Shown here: in pieces, positions 25,870-37,429 of the stretch
How the letters are laid out: every line of letters begins with the position of its first letter
How positions within the stretch are numbered: the stretch's first letter is position 1
Assembly: GCF_019578655.1 (NCBI RefSeq)
Contig: NC_063263.1
Coordinates: forward strand, 1,550,001 to 1,614,000
Origin: Ricinus communis
Lineage: Eukaryota; Streptophyta; Magnoliopsida; Malpighiales; Euphorbiaceae
Length of the DNA: 64,000 nt
Direction of reading: 5' to 3'
Made by a program: the position numbers and the translations under genes
Notes under the pieces: generated by a model
Database searches by the model: none
What the model was told of the DNA's origin: nothing
The model's input: the letters and a program-made list of their open reading frames with translations, nothing else

Positions 25870-27125
25870 ATATATCTCAGCTTTGGATCTCGTAACCATG
25901 GTATGTTGATTGACTGTTGATAAGACAGGAACAAGAATTGAATTAGGCACTTCATGTAAAAACTGATGATTAGAATTAGAACCTGAATTGGTGTTAGAAT
26001 TTGCATCCAGAAAAAAGCAAGCTACATAGGAGTAAAGACAACAGTAGCATGAGAAGCAGTACTAATAGTATTTGTTATAGGCTGCACTATATCAAACATT
26101 GGCTTGACAAAAAGGAACTAAGATTTAAATGAAGAAAGAAAGAGGAGGTGAGGCATTAGGACAACTGGACAAGGAAGAAGGAGAGATAACAGACATTAAG
26201 GACTGAGAAATAACAACAAAAAGGAAGGAACTTTCATTAAATATCACATCTCTTGAGATTCTTCCATTTGGATCTAAAAATTTATAGCCTTTATGGTTTA
26301 GACTATAACCTAAAAAGGTGCAGGGAGAACTTTTACACTATAGCTTATGCTTATTATAGGGTCTAATATTCGGATAACGAGTACACCCGAAAGTTCTTAG
26401 AAAGGTATATTCAGGTTCGATTTTGAATAAGATTTCAAGAGGAGTTTTACCTTGAAATCAGAAGTGGATAATCTGTTAGAAAGAAAGACAATAGTTTTAA
26501 AAGCTTCATCCCAAAACCTTAATGGAACATGAGACTTGGCCAAAACTGTAAGACCATATTCTATAATTATTATGTATTTTCTCTCACCTAAGCTGTTTTA
26601 TTCTTGAGTATGAGGACATGACAATCTGTGAAGATACAATTTTGATCAAGAAAGGTCCCAAAAGACCTATACTTACCACGCCAGTCTGTTTGAATTACTT
26701 TAATTTTTATGTTTAGTCGAAGTTCAATAAGGGCTTTAAATTTTAGGAAGATATGAAAGGCATCAGATTTGCTTTATGCATATACATCCAATTATATCTC
26801 GAAAAAGAATCAATAAAAGAGATGTAGTAATTATAACTACTAGATGTGATAGGAGTAGGGCCTCATAAATCTGAATGAATAAGCTGCAATAGGAAATCAT
26901 AAGTAGTATGAGATAATGTGAAGGCAATTTGTGAATTTTGCTAAGACAATAAGAAGAGCAAAATGATGATTCAATTTTATTAACATTTGAAACTTTACAA
27001 GAATGTAAAATAAATTTTAAAATCTTAGTAGCTGGATGACCAAGCTTGTTATGCCACAAATAAAAAATGGGAGATAATTGTTTATTAGAATTACTAGGAC
27101 CATCAACAGAACAAGCTAAAGCCAT
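25870..27125 (-). pseudogene. Copia integrase relic
   Basis: On the - strand the pre-integrase signature FYLWHNKLGHPATKILKFIL lies near 27010-27075. The core between 26530 and 26950 is decayed. The C-terminal part near 26230-26420 reads PEYTFLRTFGCTRYPN, CTFLGYSLNHKGYKFLDP and GRISRDVIFNESSF. Upstream of 27125 the frame continues to the protease. Several stops are present. Confidence 0.8.
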
Positions 27126-27230
27126 AGTTCACCACAAGCAAGACTTATTTGCATAAAAACCAAACAACTGAGTATTAGTAGTTCTAGGCAATGAAGAATT
27201 GACTAAAGGAATAGTTTGAAGAAGTTTGGC

Positions 27231-27665
27231 TCAGTTAGAAAAGGCTGGAAAAGATGACAAAAGTTGCATATGAGAAGAATCAAAGGCATACAAGCCATCA
27301 TTTTTAAGAGTCCCTCTTAGAAGCATAGCTCTAGAAGTTTTGTCCTTAACAGAGTAACAATCATCATAAAATTCAAAGAAAAAAATATTATCTTTGGAAA
27401 ATTTGAGAACACTTAAGAGATTTTTAGTGATCAAGGGAACATGTAACAAATGCTTTAGAGATAGAAAACGAGAGCAATAAGGAGATTAAAGCAGAACATG
27501 CCAATGTGATCAATAAACAAACTTATGCCATTTTCTATGTGTACTTTCTTATAACTATTGAAGTTCATACTCTGCATTAGATTTGCAATGTCTGAAGTTG
27601 CATGGTTGGTTGCACTAGGCTCAGGGTACCAACTTTTATTAAGAGTCTCTGAAGTAGCAAACACA
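27231..27665 (-). pseudogene. Copia protease and linker relic
   Basis: The - strand frame near 27580-27640 reads WYPEPSATNHATSDIANL, where functional relatives have D-S-G-A-T-N-H. The catalytic D-S-G has become E-P-S. It is followed at 27231-27449 by LLHVPLITKNLLSVLKFSKDN and a DDCYSVKD block, as normally found between protease and pre-integrase. Confidence 0.8.
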
Positions 27666-28065
27666 ATATGAGAAGTAGGAGTATGATTAAAATAGGCCAT
27701 AGAAGAAGCATTAAGAGTAAGGAGTAGTCTAGAACTAGAAGAGGTATGACTATAGAAGGCCATTGAATTATGACCAATCATCTGTGTTGGTCCAGCAAAG
27801 CTTTTATCAAACCAATAGAAATGTTTGTCAACAAGATGACTAACTTTTCCACACAACTAACGTTGATATGAGAAGTAGGAGTATGATTAAAATAGGCCAT
27901 AGAAGAAGCATTAAGAGTAAGGAGTAGTCTAGAACTAGAAGAGGTATGACTATAGAAGGCCATTGAATTATGACCAATCATCTGTGTTGGTCCAGCAAAG
28001 CTTTTATCAAACCAATAGAAATGTTTGTCAACAAGATGACTAACTTTTCCACACAACTAACGTTG
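27666..28065. repeat. Exact 200-bp tandem duplication in copia gag
   Basis: 27666-27865 and 27866-28065 look identical by eye. Each copy carries the - strand zinc knuckle frame CGKVSHLVDKHFYWFDKSF. Because 200 is not a multiple of three, the duplication shifts the reading frame. Confidence 0.93.
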
Positions 28066-28995
28066 CGATTTATTAGAATAGCCCCAACAAGATCTACCTC
28101 GACCACCAGAATGACCATATAAGCCACGGTTGCCACCAAAATAATTTTCTCTGTTTGAATAGAAAGTGTTTCTACCATGATTATAGCCAAAGGAAGAGCC
28201 ACCATAAAAACTAGAATTATTACCAGAAGCTAATTTAGAAGTCTAATGAGAATTAGAACTAGAAGTTGAATTACAATTTGATGTTATGGTTGTAGTAACA
28301 AAAGCTGAAGGAGAAGAATCTAGGGTTTTATTGTGTCGTTCAATCTTTGATTCCTGAGTGAGAAGTAATGATTCAACTTCTTCAATAGTAAAATGCTCTA
28401 TTAGAGTAGTGAGAGAAACAAAGAAAGCATCATATTCTTGAGGAAGATCATCCAATATTACATCAACATGGTCTTTTTCAGAAAGAAAATGACCTACAGA
28501 CGCAAGCACATCAAGATAACTCTTTATCTTTGAGAGATATTCATCTGTCGTTAAACCCCCTTTCTTCATATTTTACAACTCTATTTTGTATTGATTAATC
28601 TTAGCTCTGGTTTGTGAAGTAAAATACTACTGTAACTTGAACTAAATTCGACCGGAAGTATTGCACCCTACCATTCGAGAGAGATTTGATTCTGACATAG
28701 AAGAGAGTAACCAAGATATTAGAAGTTGATCTTGCTATTCCTATTCAAGATAATCCTTTGAAATCGTACTATGAACAGAAAAAAAAACTATATATTCAGA
28801 AAGAAAACGTTGAAGGCCATATCCTTTAGTGGTGGAAAGAACTTGTTTCCAAATCAAAAAATACTTGTTATCCAATTTAACAGAAAAGAAATAAGAGAAA
28901 CCGATTGGAACAAAACGGGAGGAAATATCAAAAGAAGAGATATTTTGATTTTTGTTTTGATGAGAAGGATTGACTTGATTTTCCATGAGTGAAGA
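28066..28995 (-). pseudogene. Copia gag relic
   Basis: The - strand open stretch 28569-28243 reads MKKGGLTTDEYLSKIKSYLD, VILDDLPQEYDAFFVSL and EEVESLLLTQESKIERH, a clear UBN2-type gag core. Upstream, 28740-28990 contains the N-terminal NKYFLIWKQVLSTTKGYGLQ block. The Gly/Tyr-rich stretch toward the zinc knuckle (28080-28230) is frameshifted. Confidence 0.85.
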
Positions 28996-29001
28996 AAAAA
29001 A

Positions 29002-29012
29002 CTCTGATACCA
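29002..29012 (-). promoter_or_regulatory. Primer binding site of the - strand copia
   Basis: On the - strand tggtatcagag, directly after the LTR end. It matches the initiator tRNA-Met type site. Confidence 0.85.
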
Positions 29013-29171
29013 TAATATAACTCAGAGAATTGAAAACTCTAAAATCAATGAATTTAAAAAAGAAGACAATTGTGATATTAACCCATAATAACTTTACAAT
29101 CAGAGTATAATATGCAAGTCTACTTATATCATATGTAACTAACTCTAACAATACTATACTATACTCTATCA
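29013..29171 (-). repeat. 5' LTR of the - strand copia
   Basis: Begins tgatagagtata on the - strand and ends ..gagttatatta (mutated from ..ca). Partner of 23624-23815, shortened by about 35 bp. Confidence 0.82.
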
Positions 29172-29660
29172 AAACCATTTTGCTTTATGAATTAAATTTA
29201 GAAATCATGGTGATAATGGACTTTTAAAAATTTCAGCGGGGCCATGGCCCCTCGATTGCTGCCTTCATTTATTTATTTTACTAAACAGTACATCAGTCCT
29301 TTTCTTTTCTTTAATCTGCCCCAGGTTTATTTATACAGTTGACTTTATTTTTTTAATTAATAAATTTTAGATTTTTAACGTTTACTTTTAAAGTAGTCTC
29401 ACTTTAACAATAGCTAATATAGAATTTATAATTATATAATTAATTTTTTATACAGTATTCAGAATTAGTCTAATAATGCTGATATCAAAATTCAAATTTA
29501 AAAAATTCTAAATAAATTATAAAAGACATTTACAATTTTATCAGCATATTTTTAAATATTATATAATCTGCTTTAATATGCAAGTAATGGAGATATTATC
29601 AAAATAATTTTTCTTCAAATAATTTTTTTTTGTTTTAGTGACAAGTAAACTCTTATTTAT
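29172..29660 (+). promoter_or_regulatory. Upstream region of the NLP gene
   Basis: This AT-rich stretch lies between the copia end and the probable 5' UTR of the NIN-like gene, so it must hold the proximal promoter. No specific binding site can be assigned by eye, and no single TATA box stands out. Confidence 0.4.
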
Positions 29661-30243
29661 TTAATTTCCAATTTTGGGCTGGCAGTTTTGGTGTTCTTGG
29701 CGTGTGGAGGTAGCATTGAGATTGCTGCATATATATATATATCGGAACAAATGGCTCAACAGAGAGGATCTATTAACTCCCATTTATATCTACCAAATTA
29801 GTCTGCTGGTCTCACCACAAAAAACAACTCCCGGGTTTCTTCTGAGGTCAGATTTAGTGTTGCCACTTTCGGTAAGGTAAGTAACATACATGAAAAATCA
29901 ACGAATTTTTACAAAGTTAGTTCGTCTCTCTTCCTCTTCCATTTTACTCTTCTTGTAGCCCATCTAGAATTTATATGTATACGGGTGATTGTTCTTTCTC
30001 TTTTTCCATGATTTCCTTTTTTCTTTTTCTTTTTTTGTTGAAACAGTTGCCTTAATGTTTGTTTCATATATCTGTACACATACTATATGCTAGATTTCTA
30101 TTTTTGGAAACTTTTTTCATGGTTATGCAATTTCCTTCTTCTCTTTCTCTATAGGCTATAGTTTCTTTTTAATTTTCTTTTTGCCCCCTCTTTACTAGTG
30201 TACTAGGCTCCTGGGGATGCAAATCTGAATCAAGGAAAAGGAA
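29661..30243 (+). other. Probable 5' UTR of the NLP gene with one intron
   Basis: Composition becomes less AT-rich from about 29674. A strong splice donor (aag followed by gtaagt at 29877) and a pyrimidine-rich acceptor (tactag ending at 30206) bound a likely 330-base leader intron. The second leader exon would run 30207-30243, with in-frame stops before the ATG. The transcription start is not visible. Confidence 0.5.
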
Positions 30244-33200
30244 ATGGATGGTACCCCAAATTCTCCAGTCAAATTATTCTCATCATCAGGCAATGCCATT
30301 AACTGGGATTTTATGGAAGAGCTCTTGTATCAAGAATGCTGGTTGGAGAACAGTGCTGAAGGGTTCAACATGACACAGCAGTCAGGTAACTCTATCTCTA
30401 ACATTGTCTATGACCCTTCCCGATCTGTACCTTCTTTGAGATCCAGTTATCCAAATATAAACACACAGCATGAGCAGCTCTATCAAGAACAGATAACTGG
30501 TCATAGGAACTTCCCTTCAAACACACCTCTACATTACCATAAAGCTGATGAACATCCTCAGGATGAATCTGAGAGTACTACCACAACTGTAGTACAATCC
30601 AAAAGGTTGCCAATTATTGAAGGTACTGAAGCGGGTAGAGGATGGCCGATTTCGAATTCAAGGTCTTCTAATTATTCGGTGAAGGAAAGAATAAGGCAAG
30701 CTCTTCAATACTTGGAAGGTTATACTAAAGACAAGGATGTACTTATTCAAGTATGGATGCCTATAAAAAGAGGTGGAAAAAATTTCCTTACTACAATTGA
30801 CCAGCCTTACTTTCTTAAACCGGGCTGTAAAAATCTTTCCTGTTACAGAAATGTTGCCAAAACCTATGACTTTCCTTTAGAGGAGAATTCACAGGACTCT
30901 ATAGGGTTTCCTGGCCGAGTTTTCTTGGAGAAGTTACCAGATTGGAGTCCTGATGTCCGTCTGTTCCGAGAGAACGAATATCCATTCAGGGATCATGCAA
31001 GGCAGTACAACATTTGTGGGTGCCTTGCTATTCCTGTTTTGGGACCAAGTAGTGGGACTTGTTTGGGTGTCATCGAAGTTGTCACTACTGCTCATCACAA
31101 GATAAGTTGTCGACCAGAATTAGAATATATTTGCAAAGCTCTCAAGGTTAATATTATCCTTTTCTTGTCCAAATCTACATATACAAGCTCTTGCATGTTC
31201 TAATAAGAAACTTTTAGCTGAGTTTCTTCTCTAATTAAGCATATTGGTTTGCAGGAGGTTGATTTAAAGACTTCTCAAGACTTCTGTTCTCCCAGTGTTA
31301 AGGTAAGTGGTACGTACTTTGAGGTTGGATGTGCGCAGAACATAGTCAAAAGTGTAACTACAGATTAATTTTTTTATACAAAAATTTCTGAAGTATTGAT
31401 TTAATGCTTGTCATATATAATATATAATTTGCCTGGTGTTATGGATTCTGACAAATTAAAGTTGTGGCTATTTTCCAAATTCGACTTGATTAGGAGGAGA
31501 GAGAATTATATTATGGATCTGGGTTAAAATATAATCTATCAAAAAAATTAATATATAAATAAAATCAGACTAAATAAAGAAAAAAAAGTTACCACTAACT
31601 CAGCATTGACAATAAATAAAACTAACTATTCATTTTTTCTATATGTTAATATTTTACTGGATTTAATATGTTATTGGATTATCATTTCATATTAGAGGTG
31701 ACATCCATGACTTTTCAAAAAGCAAAAAATGTATGGTCTTATTATTTTAATAAATGATAATTTTTAATTGTTTTATTGGGAATTCTAGCCTATAGTATAT
31801 ACATCACAATAAATAAGAGAATGATACATGTATATGAGTATTTTACACTTTAGAAATTTTTTATCTTAGGCTTGATATATATCTCTATCTATATACAAAA
31901 TCAATAGATGATTGATATTTATCATTAATTTTAAATGAAAGAATATATATTAATCATCCAATATCAAAAGGTAAAAGATTCATAGATATATGTCATTTTT
32001 CTATTAGTTGTGGTGTATATACTATGTCTAGATAAAAAACTTTCTACACTTTGGTGTTAGATGATTAACTTATAATTCATTATTTAAAACTATAATAAGC
32101 ATGTCCCAATCATTTATTAGTTTGGTCCTTTTTGTTTACTAACTATTAAAATGAGTTTCTAGTCTTTAGATTTAGTAATCTTTTTGTCATCTTAATCTTT
32201 CGTTTGAGCTTTTGATTAAATGTAAAAGTACAGTGGTTTCTAGGCATCACATTTTACGAGAAGCAAAGTAACCACATAATTGAAAATGTATAATAGAGGT
32301 CAATGTCTTATAAAGAAAATTTCGGTTCATCTTCCTATAAAAGTTTTGATTGATTATACTTAACAAGTAAGTGCGTTTAACATATATGGTCACAGGTTCT
32401 CAATGAATTGTATGAAGTTGCTGTTCCTGAAATATCAGAGATTTTGCAATCTGTATGCAAAAGATTCAGATTGCCTTTAGCTCTGACATGGGCTCCATGC
32501 AAGCGGCTAGGGGAAAGTGGATATGATGAGCATTTTCCCGAGAAGTTTGCTTCTTGTATTCTTACAGTAGATTCTGCATGCTTTCTAGCTGATAAGGAGC
32601 TTTCAGGATTTTACAAGGCATGTTCTGAACAATATATTTTCCTCGGCCAAGGAACCGTCGGGAAAGCATTCTCAAAACAAAAACAATGCTTTTCACCTGA
32701 TATAACTTGCTTTACCAAGACAAGTTATCCTCTCGCTCACCATGCTAACATATATAACCTGCAAGCTGCAGTTGCATTTCCATTACGAAGCATCTATACT
32801 GGATTGTTTGAGTTTGTTTTGGAGTTATTCTTGCCCCAACGTTGTCGAGACCCCGAAGAACAAAGCCGAATGTGGGATCTATTGTCGATTTCCATCCAAC
32901 AATCTTGCCGTAGTTTACAAGTCATCCTTGACAAGGAGATTGTGCCTACAGAAGAAACTGATAAGAAATCTGGGTCGTCATCTTGGATTGCCTGTACTAT
33001 GGGAGCTCAAAAGAATGGTAATGGCTGCTGCGTTTCGTGGGATTGTAAAGAAAATGAACCTAAAGAGGAGTTCAAGGTGATAACTAATTGGGATGGCTCT
33101 GATGATCAGGTGGAATTGGAACATGACCTGCGGGTATTCTCTGAGCTGCAACAACTTCAGAAAATCTCTCCGCAGCCTAAGAGTATTAGCATTGATGATT

Positions 33201-34473
33201 ATGGAGTTTCATCTTCCTCTGGTAAGCGCCGCGCATCGAGTAGAAAAGCAGGCGAGAAGAAACGGATCAGCATAGAAGATAGCATCAGCTTAGAAGTTCT
33301 TCAACAACACTTTGCTGGAACCCTTCAGGATGCTGCTAAAAGTATTGGTGGTAGGCAATATTTTATCCCAAATTGAGTATCATTAATTATCAAATGCTGA
33401 GGGACTTGAGGCTATGCTAATTTCATGATCCAGTAGCTATTAGCTATGAACCCAGTTTCTTGAAAAATTTCTCGTCTCTGATATTTCTCGAGTTAATATT
33501 ATAACATGTTTGCTTAATATAATTTCTTTCACATGCATAATATCAAACATCAGTTAATATGCTTAACTAGTTTGTGCAAATTCCAGTGTGTCCCACTACA
33601 TTGAAACGGATATGCAGAAAGAATGGTATCACCAGATGGCCCTCTCGAAAGATCAAGAAGGTAGATCACTCTTTGAGAAAACTGCAAAAGGTGATAGACT
33701 CCGTTCAAGGTAATCAGGGGTCCATTCACATCGGCTCTTTCTATTCAGCATTTCCACAGCTGAGCTCTCCAAAAATTTCTATCAATGCTCCTTTCTCATC
33801 AACTATGAAGAATAGAGACAATTCAAAGCAATTTAACCCTCCACCTGAACGTGCAGCCTCAAGATCATCTCACTCTTCTTCATGCAGCAAGGGCTCTTGT
33901 TCAAGTATGTGCTGCTCTGCTCAGTCACACAAGCACACTACAACCATTAATAATTTAAGTAGCAGAAGTCCTTTGCTGGCACAGAACCCTAATGAGGTAC
34001 TGCAAGAAAGAAGTTGCAGTAAAGTAGAATTACATGCACTGAATCAAGAGGAACTGAACATTCCTGTAAGATCTCTAGTTCATAAAACATTGAGCAACTT
34101 TTCAAGTATGGATACTCCACCACCCTGCTCTTTCTTGACAAATAAAATTGGCCAGAGTTTACAAGAGGCGGGCGCATTCAGAGTGAAAGCCATTTTCGCA
34201 GAAGAAAAGGTTCGTTTATGCTTGCAACCTAATTGGAAGTTATGGGAATTGCGGCAAGAGATAGGAAAGCGTTTCAACCTAGATGATTTCACAGGAATAG
34301 ATCTCAAGTATTTGGATGATGATGGCGAGTGGGTTCGTTTGAACTGTGATGCTGATCTTGAGGAGTGCAAAGACATTTATAAGTACTGTAAGAGCAAAGC
34401 AGTCATAATATCACTTCACCAAGCTTCTCAACCAATTCTGGCAAGTTCACTTTGCTGGAGGGGCCAATTCTAG
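30244..34473 (+). CDS. NLP: NIN-like protein (NLP), RWP-RK/PB1 transcription factor
   Basis: Four coding exons are inferred: 30244-31146, 31255-31302, 32396-33350 and 33587-34473. All introns are GT..AG, the joins preserve frame, and the product is about 930 residues, a normal NLP length. Residues about 140-300 (KERIRQALQYLEGYTKDKDV through EVVTTAHHK) and 318-480 (PEISEILQSVCKRF, ACSEQYIFLGQGTVGKAF) form the conserved GAF-like N-terminal region. A basic stretch then leads into the DNA-binding RWP-RK domain (ISLEVLQQHFAGTLQDAAKS to RWPSRK at 652-657), split by the last intron. The C-terminal PB1 domain (about 833-915) has the acidic motif LDDDGEWVRLNCDADLEEC. In this family the N-terminal region responds to nitrate signalling, RWP-RK binds nitrate-responsive elements and PB1 mediates protein contacts. 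Nothing is broken. The exact NLP clade is uncertain. Confidence 0.95.
31784..32031. mobile_element. Inverted-repeat MITE in NLP intron 2
   Basis: About 248 bp whose two halves are imperfect reverse complements over most of their length. The outer ends are ctagcctatagtatatac on the left and gtatatactatgtctag on the right. The centre around 31910-31980 is a further inverted match (tgatatttatcat / tccaatatca). Both edges share tctag, so the target duplication is ambiguous. No coding capacity. It lies wholly within the 1093-bp intron (31303-32395). Confidence 0.7.
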
Positions 34474-35045
34474 TGGTCTAAATGGCACTTGCTCTCACAA
34501 CAACAATGAAAATATTTATTTTTATTTTCTCAAGTACATTGTGCCATACGGTGCATGAAAATTACATATTGTTATGTCCTGGACACATATGCATGCAGAT
34601 ATCAAACTTGTGAAAGAATGCATTGAAAAGAGTAAAATCTAACACAACTATGTTACTCGAAGTGCTATTCATGAATTGGATTTGGTTAAATTGTATATAA
34701 ATCTAACCCAACCTAACTATAATAGAAAATATCTAAATTAACCATCAAACCAATCCAATCTATATTCATCTAAGTAAGATGAGTTGGATCAATTATTGAA
34801 TTGGATTGATTTTAATCCAACCAAATCTAAACCAATTCAATTTTTTTTTACACTTTAATTCTTTAAATAAAAATTGCATGCGCGGGCTTACATATTTCTT
34901 TTAAATTATTTTTTCTTTTAGTTTACAAAATGTCTAGATAAAACATTACAATATATTAATACATCTCTTACTAAAAAAAATCAATAAATTAGCATAATAT
35001 CTAAATAATATAAATTGCATAGCATCAACTCTTTTAGGCAAGAGA
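34474..35045. other. 3' flank of the NLP gene; AT-rich, possible small MITE
   Basis: The first bases must hold the 3' UTR, but no clear polyadenylation signal was singled out. From about 34672 to 34850 the sequence is rich in aattggatt and its complement aatccaatt. Outer ends gaattggatttggtt and aaccaaatctaaaccaattc suggest a decayed inverted-repeat element of about 180 bp. Confidence 0.4.
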
Positions 35046-35049
35046 ATCC

Positions 35050-35280
35050 ATGGTTGGGAGAAGGGGCCTAGCAGGCACCGGGTTCCTTTTATCTCCCCCT
35101 TTCGCCATGTTTTGGACTGCTGACCTTGTCGATGAGGGGTTATCCAGGAGCTTGGAGGGATATGATGACTTCGAGGGCCTCACCATCCAGTCTCAGAGGA
35201 CAAACTATACTTCCTTCATCCCTCAGCTACTAGGGCCCGTGCCTCTCGACGATGATACCTTGGCTCAAGTTTGTTCTTGA
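35050..35280 (+). other. GC-richer open frame of unknown origin
   Basis: A 76-codon + strand frame starting MVGRRGLAGTGFLL. Its base composition is clearly less AT-rich than its neighbours, and a splice-like gtttgt follows near 35275. No family was recognised. It may be a fragment of another retroelement protein, or part of the untranslated end of the copia that lies leftward from 51840. Low confidence that it is a gene. Confidence 0.25.
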
Positions 35281-35479
35281 CTTTGTTGAGCTTTCATTGT
35301 CTTTTTTCTTTTACTTAATTACTCATTTAGGTTTTTTACTAAAGTTCATCCGTTATTACATTAACAGGCCTTCATATCTCGAGCTCCTCCGCGGGTGCTG
35401 CGTCTGGGGCACCTCCTACGATGATGTTAGACATGGTGCTTGGGAGCGTCACATTTCTCCCAGACCCGATGGTTTAATA

Positions 35480-37060
35480 CTGAAGTCCCGCCATTGCTAT
35501 AGAGCAACGGCTTGCCATGGAGCACTTTCTCCTTTTAAAGTTCACTCTAAGTACATGAATGGCTCTAGATGTCTTGAAAACCATTAGACTCCTCTTCATT
35601 TTCTTCATTCTCTTCACTACTTTTATCCTCGGATGGCGTCTAAGAATCCGGATGACAATGAAGGATACCATAATGCTTTTGAATCTTAATGAGATCCTTA
35701 TAGACATGCTTAAGAAGCCTATAGAATTTCTTAATCTATTTGGCTTAGGGTGATCTTTTCTTGAGGAATACCGATTTCTTGCTCTGTCCTCTCTTATTCA
35801 CTTGGAGTTTCCTCAACTCATAAAAGGATTTAGGATAAGTTGTTGTGCATGTAGTCTCTCAGGTTCTTTCTAGACTGCTTTTATGTCGTTGGTTACTTAC
35901 TGATTATTTCTTAGATACTCCATTTTTACTAGATCAGGGTTTTACTAGAAAACCACTTATGAAAGTAGTAGGAGTACTATTAAGCAAATAGTTCCAGCAT
36001 ATAGCGCTATGCATACTCAGATTTTCATTTGCTTCTTCTTCATTTTTGCCCTCAATAGTCAATCTTGTCCTCTTCTTTTCCTTTGCTTGCTCTACAGTGG
36101 AGAGAGCAATAACACCCAAAATTGCTTCATAAGAATCATCACCTTTCTTCTTGATGACCTTAGAGCGAATGAATTATTGGAGGGTGATGCAGTCGGTGCA
36201 CATAGGTAGAGGGTGCGTTAAGTAGGCTAGATTGGTAGACGTGAGGAATTTGAGGTAGTTGGCTATCATGGATACATAGGAAGAAACCAATATGCATCCG
36301 CAAGAGGATTTGGCTAGAAATAAAATGATTAATGAGAAAATAAAAGAGTTGAATGGTTCTATTATTGATCATACAATAAAGAATGCATAGGTTTTTTTTA
36401 GTAATCTTCTCATTCCTTGAAACCAACTATGTATTACAAGGGTGATGAGTCTATGAAGGGTCCAATGGAGGAGAGATTTGATGTATTTGGCATTCGAGTT
36501 TTTGTCCAGTTTGGTTTCTATGGAAATAGACTTTCAAAAATTCATTGAGAGTCGTGATTCCTTAATCTTGAAAGTTGAATATATTTCCAAAACTAGCCCT
36601 TGTTAGAGAGACTCTTTGGCCAGACATGTTGAAAGTGATGCTAAAATAGCTCAAATCTCCCCCAAGCCTTTTGCAAACCTCCAAGGAACGTAAGAATCTC
36701 AAAGTTAGTTCCTTGTAACCATCCACATTAGGATAGACAAGTCTATCCATTTGGTTATTGCTAAGATATTTAATAACATCTTCATAGACCGCTATCTTCT
36801 TGAATTCCATATTTAGAAGGGTTTTGAGGCTACAAATTCTTCTTGGATAATATATTGTACTTGTTCCTTACCTTTTAAGTAGTGCCCTTCATTTTTATAA
36901 GGATGTCAAGGGAAAAAGCCAAAGTATCTTGGTCTAGGGCCTTATCCTTGCCCTTACTCGCTTGAGTAATGGTTTTCTTATAAGCCAATGATGCAATGAT
37001 ATGAGGAATGAAGAAATGAAAAGAGTTACTCTTTAAAAAGTATTATTTTAAGAAAATGAC
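35480..37060 (-). pseudogene. Extra frame downstream of copia pol (plant transposon protein-like)
   Basis: Below the end of pol (about 37430) the - strand continues with LAYKKTITQASKGKDKALDQ near 36950-37000. Then comes the open 36810-36562, with RLVYPNVDGYKELTLRFLRS and GQRVSLTRASFGNIFN, and then 36426-36160. The pattern, a short N-terminal tail followed by YPN..YKELT..F..LE and a small GxRVSLT motif, recalls a domain that databases call putative plant transposon protein. It is frameshifted near 36550 and 36430 and fades after 35935. The role of such a third frame in copia elements is unknown. Confidence 0.4.
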
Positions 37061-37429
37061 TCAAAATTGAGAATGAGGAAGATGAATATGAGTAAAATGC
37101 ATGTAGAGATGATGGGGGGTATTTATAGCAAAAAACATGTTAGAAAATGGTTAAATTATCTTTAAGAGATGTAACTCCTCGTAAATTGGTCAAATATAAT
37201 GATAATATTTTTATAGAATCAGGTGTTTCACGACCATGATTTTTGAAAATTGCGGAAGACTTCGAGAAAACTTAAAAAATAATTCATTTAGCCCTTGAGA
37301 CAATAATTCTCTTTAATATATGAATGGATATAAGGATAATGAGTACATCATTGAGATTCATAACTTATTTTCATTCAAAAACACATACACAAAAATCAAA
37401 CAACCAATCAAGCATATTACTCAATATAG

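Larger units (their letters stand above)
23624..29171 (-). mobile_element. Ty1/copia retrotransposon with short LTRs, - strand
   Basis: A 5.5-kb element on the - strand: 5' LTR at 29013-29171, primer site at 29002-29012, gag, protease, integrase, RT and RNase H running downward, polypurine tract at 23816-23828 and 3' LTR at 23624-23815. The internal region contains a MITE (25368-25855) and an exact 200-bp tandem duplication (27666-28065). Flanking 5-mers (atata left, aaacc right) do not match, so the target duplication has been lost or the ends rearranged. Stops and frameshifts make it inactive. Confidence 0.9.

Noticed and set aside
28771..28992. 73-codon + strand frame
   Set aside because: Antisense to the gag N-terminal part of the - strand copia.
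33989..34376. - strand frames across the last NLP exon
   Set aside because: Shadows of the PB1-coding exon.
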